DNA from: JAWLFI01 sp041685645
GTDB lineage: Bacteria > Bacteroidota > Bacteroidia > Chitinophagales > Saprospiraceae
Assembly: GCA_041685645.1 (NCBI GenBank)
Contig: JAWLFI010000094.1
Coordinates: 1 to 10,505, forward strand
Direction of reading: 5' to 3'
Length of the DNA stretch: 10,505 nt
Shown: positions 1 through 6,567 of the stretch, in pieces
Numbering within the stretch: position 1 is the first letter of the stretch
Layout: every line of letters starts with the position of its first letter
Program-made: the position numbers and the translations under genes
The notes under the pieces: model-generated
What the model saw: only the letters and a program-made list of their open reading frames with translations
Told to the model about the DNA's origin: nothing
Databases searched by the model: none

Positions 1-1134
1 GTGCAAAAGGCATACGAGGGGGAAAGAAAAATTCAGTGGAAAGAAATTTTTGCAGGTCAAAAGGCCTACGACAAATTTGGAGAGTGGCTGCCGGAAGCAA
101 CTTTAGAAGCTATCGAAAAACACCTCGTAGCGATAAAGGGTCCCTTAACTACCCCTGTGGGTGGTGGCATTCGCTCGCTGAATGTGGCGCTTCGTCAGAA
201 GCTGGATCTGTTCGCCTGTGTGCGTCCGGTGCGATGGTACGAGGGCGTTCCCTCTCCGGTAAAAGAACCGGGTTTGGTGGATATGGTGATTTTCCGGGAA
301 AATACAGAAGATATTTACGCGGGCATTGAGTACAATCACGGAACGCCGGAAGTGGAAAAGGTAAAGGACTTTTTAATCAATGTGATGGGCGTTACTCAAA
401 TTCGCTTTCCCGATACGGTATCGCTGGGTGTGAAGCCGGTCTCCGTGGAAGGGACTGAGCGCCTGGTTCGTTCTTCTATCGATTACGCCATTGAGGCAGG
501 TCGAAAGTCGGTCACTCTGGTCCACAAAGGGAATATTATGAAATTTACCGAGGGTAAATTTAAAGAGTGGGGCTACGACGTAGCGGAAAGAGAATACGCA
601 GACAAGGTGTTCACCTGGAGGCAGTACGACGCCATTGTTGCTGAAAAGGGAAAAGATGCAGCCAATCAGGCCCAAAAATTGGCAGTAAAAGACGGAAAGA
701 TTATTATTAAGGACTCCATTGCGGATGCTTTTTTACAGCAAATTTTATTGCGACCATCCGAATACGATGTCATAGCTACACTCAACCTCAATGGGGACTA
801 TGTATCTGATGCTTTGGCCGCAATGGTAGGAGGGATTGGTATCGCTCCCGGTGCGAATATCAATTACCAAAATGGAAAAGCCATTTTCGAAGCTACTCAT
901 GGAACGGCGCCAAAATACGCCGGCATGAATAAAGTAAATCCTTCTTCCATTATTCTTTCGGCTGTGATGATGCTGGAATACATGGGATGGAAGGAAGCCG
1001 GCCAATTCATAGAGCGAGGCATCGAGGGATCAATTGCCAAGAAGAGAGTTACTTATGACTTTGAGCGGCAAATGGACAATGCCACCTTGCTCTCAACCTC
1101 TGAATTTGGGGATGAGATCATCGCCAATATGTAA
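1..1134 (+). CDS. icd: NADP-dependent isocitrate dehydrogenase, 5'-truncated by the window edge
   Basis: Cytosolic TCA-cycle enzyme converting isocitrate and NADP+ to 2-oxoglutarate, CO2 and NADPH. The 377 visible residues align by eye with E. coli Icd from about residue 55 to its C-terminus, so roughly 50 N-terminal codons lie upstream and the GTG at base 1 is an internal valine, not a start. The substrate loop GGGIRSLNVA (local 54-63) contains the serine equivalent to E. coli Ser113. The metal-binding aspartates are D242 (in IADAFLQQ) and D266/D270 (in NGDYVSD). The NADP-specificity residues are all present: K305, Y306, V312, Y352 and R356. Local residues about 200-235 are longer than in E. 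coli, an insertion common in other bacterial Icds. It is convergent with the minus-strand lipoprotein gene. Identity is firm; only the start is missing. Confidence 0.97.
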   Translation: MQKAYEGERKIQWKEIFAGQKAYDKFGEWLPEATLEAIEKHLVAIKGPLTTPVGGGIRSLNVALRQKLDLFACVRPVRWYEGVPSPVKEPGLVDMVIFRENTEDIYAGIEYNHGTPEVEKVKDFLINVMGVTQIRFPDTVSLGVKPVSVEGTERLVRSSIDYAIEAGRKSVTLVHKGNIMKFTEGKFKEWGYDVAEREYADKVFTWRQYDAIVAEKGKDAANQAQKLAVKDGKIIIKDSIADAFLQQILLRPSEYDVIATLNLNGDYVSDALAAMVGGIGIAPGANINYQNGKAIFEATHGTAPKYAGMNKVNPSSIILSAVMMLEYMGWKEAGQFIERGIEGSIAKKRVTYDFERQMDNATLLSTSEFGDEIIANM

Positions 1135-1150
1135 TAGGAAATATGCTGAC

Positions 1151-1170
1151 AATGGGGGACCATTCCCCAT
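1151..1170 (+). terminator. Hairpin just after icd, possible weak terminator
   Basis: Sixteen bases after the icd stop, ATGGGG (1152-1157) can pair with CCCCAT (1165-1170). Alternatively AATGG (1151-1155) can pair with CCATT (1160-1164); the two folds exclude each other. No T-run follows, so this is not a textbook intrinsic terminator. It may end or protect the icd transcript. Confidence 0.3.
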
Positions 1171-1199
1171 AATGTCTGAGGAGGTTTGCCTAGGGGAAA

Positions 1200-1357
1200 G
1201 CGCTCGGAGAGCGCAAGCGTGAGGTGCCCGGAGGGCGCACCGCCGCAGGTGGTGCGGTACGAAGTAGAGGCGTGAAATTTCACGCCTCTCGAGTACGGTA
1301 CTCCGGAGGGGACCGACCCCGAGACGCCCGGAGGCGGCGTAGGGGGCACGCCCAAAA
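1200..1357 (-). repeat. Element 1: G+C-rich intergenic block of nested inverted repeats
   Basis: Non-coding block between the convergent icd and lipoprotein genes, visibly richer in G+C than both. Read on the minus strand it starts with the head TTTTGGGCGTGCCCCC (1342-1357), has TCGGGGTCGGTC in the middle (1311-1322) and ends near CACCTCACGC (1217-1226), followed by one more hairpin down to 1200. Inside are four stem-loops, each with CGGAG at its tip when read on the plus strand (1205-1209, 1229-1233, 1304-1308, 1329-1333), and a 24-bp perfect palindrome (1266-1289). CGCACC (1236-1241) can also pair with GGTGCG (1251-1256). Head, middle and tail recur in element 2 at 8505-8676. From memory, similar GGGCGT-headed palindromic elements are frequent between genes in Bacteroidota; function unknown. 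Open frames crossing it look spurious. Confidence 0.7.
1266..1289. repeat. Perfect 24-bp palindrome inside element 1
   Basis: The half-site AGAGGCGTGAAA (1266-1277) is followed directly by its exact reverse complement (1278-1289), with no spacer. It corresponds in place and partly in sequence (GGCG..GAAA) to the hairpin at 8610-8633 in element 2. It could form a cruciform or RNA hairpin, or be a dimeric protein site; the sequence does not decide between them. Confidence 0.8.
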
Positions 1358-1418
1358 GAAACGCATTATCTACGACGTACAAGATATTTCATATAAAACA
1401 GGGGGAAGAAGAAGCAAA

Positions 1419-1952
1419 TTAGCGGAAGGCTTCCAGCTCCATTTCCAGGAGCACCGGAGTGGATCGAGCGGATATGCGGTAAAAATTGATGCGAATAGTC
1501 ACCTCCATGCGATCTCCTGCGAAAAGACTTTTGACGTTGGTGAGTGTGGGAAGAAGTCGAATCTCTTGCTTGTCGCGTTGCCGTAAATTCAGGGTGTAAA
1601 ACACCTCGTACTCCGTAAAGGGTTCTTGTTTTTGGCGCATGTGAACCTCTACGGAGCGAATGTCATTAAAGGTAATACTGGGGTCGCGCAGAGTGATTTT
1701 AGCTTGTCGCGGCCGCAAGACCTCTATATCCTCTAGGGTGAAGTTCTCATCCGGAAAAAACTCATCTACCTGAGTCCGCACATTGTTGAATTCGAAAAAG
1801 TGGGTTTCTATGCTATTGAGCCCGGAGGGAATTTCCCACTCCAGAATGTAGGGGATGATTCTGTCGGGCACGTCATTTTCACTCTTGCAGCCAGGGAGTG
1901 CCAGCAGGAGGATTCCAGTCAAAGAGATTAAAATTGTGCCAAACTGCATCAT
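1419..1952 (-). CDS. Predicted small lipoprotein of unknown function
   Basis: A 177-residue protein that I do not recognise. It starts with a short hydrophobic segment (residues about 4-20) followed by LPGC with Cys22, a plausible signal-peptidase II lipobox, giving a mature lipid-anchored protein of 156 residues. After the cysteine come K-S-E-N-D, a polar/acidic stretch somewhat like the export signals of surface lipoproteins in Bacteroidota (inference). The rest is rich in alternating hydrophobic/charged stretches (for example ITLRDPSITFNDIRSVEVHM), suggesting an all-beta fold; there are no other cysteines and no further membrane segment. Two adjacent ATG codons (1952 and 1949) precede the signal; neither has a Shine-Dalgarno sequence, only an A-rich leader. 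It converges on icd and diverges from the GCS2-CBS gene with 95 bp between starts. The signal peptide, lipobox and clean length make a real gene likely. Confidence 0.8.
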   Translation of the reverse strand: MMQFGTILISLTGILLLALPGCKSENDVPDRIIPYILEWEIPSGLNSIETHFFEFNNVRTQVDEFFPDENFTLEDIEVLRPRQAKITLRDPSITFNDIRSVEVHMRQKQEPFTEYEVFYTLNLRQRDKQEIRLLPTLTNVKSLFAGDRMEVTIRINFYRISARSTPVLLEMELEAFR

Positions 1953-2004
1953 TTTTCGAAATTCTATCCGGGTTGAATAACGTTTTGTTTATATTTATCT
2001 TGCA

Positions 2005-2012
2005 CAAAAATA
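2005..2012 (-). promoter_or_regulatory. Possible -7 box for the lipoprotein gene
   Basis: On the minus strand this reads TATTTTTG, a full match to the Bacteroidota -7 consensus TAnnTTTG, about 53 bp upstream of the lipoprotein start. A clear TTTG -33 box is lacking; the nearest is TTTC (2035-2038) at 22 nt spacing. In such A/T-rich DNA a chance match is possible. Confidence 0.3.
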
Positions 2013-2047
2013 AGAGGAATACTTTATAACGTATGAAATAAGCTAAA

Positions 2048-3964
2048 ATGGGAGAACAAAGAGTGTCGTTACTGGCATCCAAACGACAAAAGCAGAGATT
2101 TATGAAAGCATTGCTGAAGGATGTAACGGCTCTGGAATATATGCTGGATCACGATTGGTTTGAGAGTGATACGATCAGAATCGGTGCGGAGCAGGAATTG
2201 TGTCTGGTGGACAAGAATACTTTTAAACCCATGCCGATTGCCATGGAGGTGATTGAGAAATTGAAGTTGCCCTGGCTGGAGACGGAGTTAGCTCGATTTA
2301 ATCTGGAGACCAATGTCACTCCACAAGTTTTTACGGGTAAGTGCTTTGATGCTGTAGAGTCGGAGATTCGATCCAATTTGACTGAGTTAAATCAGGGCTT
2401 ATCGGAAATGGGTGCGGGCATGGTTTTGACCGGGATTTTGCCGACTTTGCGAAAGTTTCATTTAGATATGAACTACATCACGCCCATGCGCAGGTACTCT
2501 GCCTTGATGGAGGCGATCAATAGCCAATTACAAGGGCAGTCGTACGAGTTGCGCCTGACGGGGATTGATGAGCTGAGTTTGCGCCACGACTCTCCCATGC
2601 TGGAGGCCTGTAACACTAGTTTTCAGGTGCATCTGCAAGTGGCGCCCAGTGATTTTGTGAAGCTCTACAACATTTCGCAAGTGTTGGTGGCCCCCGTCAT
2701 GGCTACGGCGGCCAATTCTCCCATTGTTTTTGGCAAGCGCCTATGGCACGAGTCTCGCATAGCCCTCTTTCAGCAGGCGCTGGATACGCGGAGTTCTCAT
2801 GAACACCTGCGTGAGCGGGCGCCCAGAGTGAATTTTGGTGTGGACTGGCTTAAGGATTCCATTTTGGAAATTTACAAAGAAGATATCGCTCGTTTTCGGG
2901 TGTTATTGAGTGCAGATATTGAAGAGGACAGTATGGCGTTGATAAAAGAGAATAAGGTGCCGAAATTGCGGGCTTTGCAAGTGCATAATTCGACGGTTTA
3001 CCGGTGGAATCGACCTTGTTATGGTGTGAGTGATAATGGGAAGCCGCACTTGAGAATTGAAAATCGTGTATTGCCGGCGGGGCCTACGATCATCGATGAG
3101 GTGGCGAATGCGGCCTTTTGGTTGGGGGCCATGGTGGGCTACGGCAAGCACTACGAAGATATTACTCAGCAAATGAGTTTTGCCGAAGCGCGCGACAATT
3201 TTTTCAAGGCGGCTCGATACGGGCTGGACACAAAATTTACCTGGTTGAATGATCAGAAGATATCCGCGCAGGACTTGATTCTCAACGAGATGATTCCCAT
3301 GGCGGAGGAGGGGCTGAGAGATCGCGGCGTGGACTCCTCGGATATCGATCGCTATTTAGGGGTGATAAAGGAGCGCACCCGGCTCCACACCACGGGTGCT
3401 CGTTGGATGCTGAGATCATTTACCGACCTGATCGGTCAGGTGCCCAGAGATGAGGCGGTTTCTATTTTGACGGCCACCATGGTACGACAGCAAGAGCAGA
3501 GTCGTCCGGTGCATGAGTGGGAACTGCCGGGTCCGGCCGATTTGGCGGAATACCGCCCGTCTAAATTAAAGGTAGAAGAATTCATGATCGCCGACGTATT
3601 TACTGCTCAGGCCGATGACATTGTTCAATTTGTATCCGAAATGATGTTGTGGAGAAAAATTCGGCACCTGCCGATTGAAGACAATAAAGGGAAATTGGTT
3701 GGATTGGTTTCTTCCCGCAATTTGCTGCGACATCTGTTGGATCAGAAAAAAGCGGGAAGTAAAAAGGTGGTTTCCATCTCCGAAATTATGATCTCCGACC
3801 CCATCACCATCAGTCCGGATGCGAATATATTAGACGCGATGCGCTTGATGAGCGACAACAAGATCGGCTGTTTACCTGTTTGTTCTAATAAAGAATTGGT
3901 CGGGATAATTACGGAAAAGGATTTCCTGCGCGTGAGCAGTCGATTGATTGAGCGCTTGCCGTAA
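2048..3964 (+). CDS. Glutamate-cysteine ligase family (GCS2) protein with C-terminal CBS pair
   Basis: A 638-residue cytosolic protein. Residues about 42-390 resemble the GCS2 family (plant-type/YbdK-like glutamate-cysteine ligases, which form gamma-glutamyl amide bonds with ATP). Seen are IGAEQELCLVD (45-55), the family's acidic G-x-E-x-E start, NLETNVTP (85-92), and RIENRVLPAGP (336-346) leading into DEVANAAFW. Residues about 390-505 form a helical extension. Two CBS domains follow, about 508-565 and 576-636, the second with IMISDPITISPDANILDAM and IGCLPV..KELVGIITEKDFL; CBS pairs usually bind adenine nucleotides and tune enzyme or transporter activity. The ATG at 2048 has an A-rich leader and no Shine-Dalgarno sequence. 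The true acceptor (cysteine or another amine) cannot be told from sequence. It lies between icd and acn on the same strand but with a 217-bp gap before acn, so separate transcription is likely. Family assignment is firm; activity is inferred. Confidence 0.88.
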   Translation: MGEQRVSLLASKRQKQRFMKALLKDVTALEYMLDHDWFESDTIRIGAEQELCLVDKNTFKPMPIAMEVIEKLKLPWLETELARFNLETNVTPQVFTGKCFDAVESEIRSNLTELNQGLSEMGAGMVLTGILPTLRKFHLDMNYITPMRRYSALMEAINSQLQGQSYELRLTGIDELSLRHDSPMLEACNTSFQVHLQVAPSDFVKLYNISQVLVAPVMATAANSPIVFGKRLWHESRIALFQQALDTRSSHEHLRERAPRVNFGVDWLKDSILEIYKEDIARFRVLLSADIEEDSMALIKENKVPKLRALQVHNSTVYRWNRPCYGVSDNGKPHLRIENRVLPAGPTIIDEVANAAFWLGAMVGYGKHYEDITQQMSFAEARDNFFKAARYGLDTKFTWLNDQKISAQDLILNEMIPMAEEGLRDRGVDSSDIDRYLGVIKERTRLHTTGARWMLRSFTDLIGQVPRDEAVSILTATMVRQQEQSRPVHEWELPGPADLAEYRPSKLKVEEFMIADVFTAQADDIVQFVSEMMLWRKIRHLPIEDNKGKLVGLVSSRNLLRHLLDQKKAGSKKVVSISEIMISDPITISPDANILDAMRLMSDNKIGCLPVCSNKELVGIITEKDFLRVSSRLIERLP

Positions 3965-3991
3965 GGACTGAAAGCGTTGATTTTATCTCGC

Positions 3992-4014
3992 ATGCTTCAT
4001 AAAGTATGATGCAT
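3992..4014 (+). other. Imperfect hairpin after the GCS2-CBS gene
   Basis: ATGCTTCATA (3992-4001) pairs with TATGATGCAT (4005-4014) with one T-T mismatch and an AAG loop, about 30 nt after the stop. No T-run follows. Possible transcript end or 3' stabiliser; weak support. Confidence 0.25.
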
Positions 4015-4035
4015 AGGGTCGAAGGTTACTGTAAG

Positions 4036-4062
4036 TTGTTGGATAACAACTATTTAATTTTG
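4036..4062 (+). promoter_or_regulatory. Candidate promoter for aconitase
   Basis: TAATTTTG (4055-4062) fully matches the Bacteroidota -7 consensus TAnnTTTG. A TTG lies 16 nt upstream (4036-4038), closer than the usual 19-21 nt. Transcription from here would give a leader of roughly 110 nt before the ATG at 4182. Confidence 0.3.
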
Positions 4063-4181
4063 GCTTGCCTTGGGTTCACTTTCTTTTTTAGACAAAATAT
4101 AAAGAAGCCATAAACTATGAAGTGTAGCGACATTTTGTTATTTTTGACTGACTTGGAAAACTAAACTACAAATATAAATAT

Positions 4182-6461
4182 ATGGTATTTGATATTGAAA
4201 TGATTCGCGATCACTATCGCGACTTGAAGAACAAAGTAGATCGAGTAAAAGATAAGTTAGGTAAACCCCTTACGCTAACGGATAAGATATTATACACACA
4301 TTTACACGATGAATCGCCACTGCAAGAGTACGGCAGAGGAGATGATTATGTGTTTTTTGCTCCCGATCGGGTAGCCATGCAGGATGCAACGGCGCAAATG
4401 GCTCTGTTACAGTTCATGATGGCGGGGAAAGACAATACAGCCGTACCTTCTACGGTGCATTGTGATCACTTGATCCAGGCAGAAGTCGGAGCAGAGAAAG
4501 ACTTGAGTACAGCCAAAGTGCAGAACAAAGAAGTGTTTGACTTTTTGGCTTCTGTATCGAACAAATACGGTCTGGGGTTTTGGAAGCCCGGAGCGGGTAT
4601 TATTCACCAGGTTGTCCTTGAGAATTACGCTTTTCCCGGTGGAATGATGATCGGAACAGACTCTCATACTCCGAATGCCGGCGGTTTGGGAATGGTCGCC
4701 ATTGGTGTGGGCGGTGCCGATGCGGTAGATGTGATGGCAGGCATGCCCTGGGAATTGAAAATGCCAAAGGTTATCGGTGTAAAACTGACAGGTAAACTCA
4801 GCGGATGGACTTCGCCAAAGGATGTTATTTTGAAAGTGGCCGGTATCTTAACCGTGAAGGGAGGAACCGGAGCTATCGTAGAGTATTTTGGTGAAGGGGC
4901 AAAGTCTCTTTCGGCCACAGGTAAAGGAACCATATGTAATATGGGGGCAGAAATCGGGGCGACCACATCCACTTTTGGTTATGATGAGAGCATGGCTCGC
5001 TTTTTAAAAGCAACGGGCAGAGAAGAGGTGGCTGATTTAGCTGATGAAATGAAAGAATATCTCACGGGTGACGATGAGGCCTATGCCAATCCGGAAAAGT
5101 ATTTCGATCAGGTGATTGAAATTGATTTGTCCACCCTGGAACCTCATATCAACGGTCCTTACACTCCGGATTTGGCCTGGCCGATTTCAGAATTTGCCAA
5201 GGCGGCAAAGGATAATGGCTATCCTTTAGAATTGGAAGTAGGCTTGATCGGCTCTTGTACGAATTCTTCGTACGAAGATTTGACGCGATCGGCATCCATC
5301 GCCCGACAGGCAGTAAAAAAGAAATTGAAAGTAAAATCTGAATTTACCGTGACGCCGGGATCGGAACAGATCCGCTTTACAGTGGAACGAGACGGTTTGT
5401 TGGATGAATTCGAGCAAATGGGTGGCGTCGTTTTAGCTAATGCTTGCGGTCCATGTATTGGCCAGTGGGCTCGCCACACAGAAGACCCGGAGAAAAAGAA
5501 TTCTATCATTACCTCATTCAACCGAAATTTCTCGAAAAGAAATGACGGCAACCCCCAAACGCATGCCTTTGTAGCCAGCCCGGAAATTACCACGGCCATG
5601 GCGATTGGAGGAACCCTGACTTTCAATCCATTGACAGATACTTTGCTCAATGAGGATGGAGAAGAAGTTCGGTTGGATCCACCCGAAGGAGTGGAGTTAC
5701 CTATCAAGGGTTTTGATGTGGAAGACCCGGGGTATCAGGATCCGGCGGATAATGGAAGTGAAGTTACAGTCAAGGTCGAGGAGGACTCGGACCGCATACA
5801 ACTATTGACTCCTTTTGAGCCCATCACACAAGACGACCTTACGGGTATGCGCTTGTTGATTAAGGCGAAAGGGAAGTGCACAACTGACCATATCTCTATG
5901 GCTGGTCCCTGGTTGAAATATAGAGGTCATCTTGATAATATTTCTAATAATTGCTACATCGGTGCGATTAATTTCTTCAATGACGAAGCAAATAATGTAG
6001 CTAATTTTGTCGATAATGAGGATAAAGCAGAATTTATGCCTCCACCCGATAGCGCGAGAAAATACAAAGCGGCGGGCATTGGTACCGTGGTTTTCGGTGA
6101 AGATAACTTAGGTGAAGGCTCCTCACGAGAGCACGCGGCCATGGAACCCCGACACTTAGGTGTCATGGCAGTCATTGTTAAGTCCTTCGCCCGAATTCAC
6201 GAGACCAATCTCAAGAAGCAAGGTATGTTGGCACTCACCTTTGATAACCCAGGGGATTACGACTTGGTGCGACAGGACGATAAGGTAGATATCCTCGACT
6301 TTGAAAATATGGCGCCGAAGAAGCCGCTGACTGTGCGATTGAAGCACAGTGACGGCACGGAAGATACTTTCAAGGTGAATCACACCTACAATGAAGCCCA
6401 AATCGAGTGGGTGAGATGTGGTTCTGCTCTAAATAAAATTAGAAAGGACTTGAAATCATAA
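4182..6461 (+). CDS. acn: Aconitate hydratase, mitochondrial (ACO2) type
   Basis: Complete 759-residue [4Fe-4S] enzyme of the TCA cycle, isomerising citrate to isocitrate through cis-aconitate in the cytosol. Three cluster cysteines are visible: C359 in GSCTNSS, and C422 and C425 in ANACGPCIGQW. Active-site signatures include HCDHLI (93-98), GTDSHTPNAGGLG (158-170), the catalytic-serine region GEGSSREHAAMEPRHLG (644-660) and RNFSKRNDG (448-456). Domains 1-3 fill about 30-480 and the swivelling domain 4 about 550-755. Length and motifs match mitochondrial aconitase (about 754 mature residues) rather than the longer AcnA or AcnB. The start MVFDIEMI matches what I remember of Bacteroidota homologues; the leader is A/T-rich without a Shine-Dalgarno sequence. 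It is followed at once by an intrinsic terminator. Its product is the substrate of the nearby icd. Confidence 0.97.
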   Translation: MVFDIEMIRDHYRDLKNKVDRVKDKLGKPLTLTDKILYTHLHDESPLQEYGRGDDYVFFAPDRVAMQDATAQMALLQFMMAGKDNTAVPSTVHCDHLIQAEVGAEKDLSTAKVQNKEVFDFLASVSNKYGLGFWKPGAGIIHQVVLENYAFPGGMMIGTDSHTPNAGGLGMVAIGVGGADAVDVMAGMPWELKMPKVIGVKLTGKLSGWTSPKDVILKVAGILTVKGGTGAIVEYFGEGAKSLSATGKGTICNMGAEIGATTSTFGYDESMARFLKATGREEVADLADEMKEYLTGDDEAYANPEKYFDQVIEIDLSTLEPHINGPYTPDLAWPISEFAKAAKDNGYPLELEVGLIGSCTNSSYEDLTRSASIARQAVKKKLKVKSEFTVTPGSEQIRFTVERDGLLDEFEQMGGVVLANACGPCIGQWARHTEDPEKKNSIITSFNRNFSKRNDGNPQTHAFVASPEITTAMAIGGTLTFNPLTDTLLNEDGEEVRLDPPEGVELPIKGFDVEDPGYQDPADNGSEVTVKVEEDSDRIQLLTPFEPITQDDLTGMRLLIKAKGKCTTDHISMAGPWLKYRGHLDNISNNCYIGAINFFNDEANNVANFVDNEDKAEFMPPPDSARKYKAAGIGTVVFGEDNLGEGSSREHAAMEPRHLGVMAVIVKSFARIHETNLKKQGMLALTFDNPGDYDLVRQDDKVDILDFENMAPKKPLTVRLKHSDGTEDTFKVNHTYNEAQIEWVRCGSALNKIRKDLKS

Positions 6462-6468
6462 TGAGCTT

Positions 6469-6498
6469 CGGGGCATGAGCTTCATGCCCCGTTTTTTT
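6469..6498 (+). terminator. Rho-independent terminator of acn
   Basis: A perfect 10-bp stem, CGGGGCATGA (6469-6478) with TCATGCCCCG (6482-6491), and a GCT loop, are followed by seven Ts (6492-6498). It begins 8 bp after the aconitase stop. This is the only textbook terminator in the window and separates acn from the helicase gene. Confidence 0.92.
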
Positions 6499-6567
6499 AA
6501 TTAAGATTGACTATCCGATAGTTCAACTTCGGTGGTCGGTCTTTTTTTTATGGGTAAAAGCAGAGAA

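Noticed and set aside
1205..1333. CRISPR array reading of the regularly spaced CGGAG motifs
   Set aside because: The repeated unit is only 5 bp, flanks are self-complementary rather than spacer-like, and no cas gene is near.
1224..1586. 120-codon plus-strand open frame across element 1 and the lipoprotein 3' end
   Set aside because: It translates the palindromic block into arginine/glycine-rich low-complexity sequence and runs antisense to a convincing lipoprotein gene.
6507..6549. TTGACT plus a T-run as a promoter or second terminator before the helicase gene
   Set aside because: No -10 or -7 box at proper spacing, and the T-run at 6542-6549 is not preceded by a stable stem.
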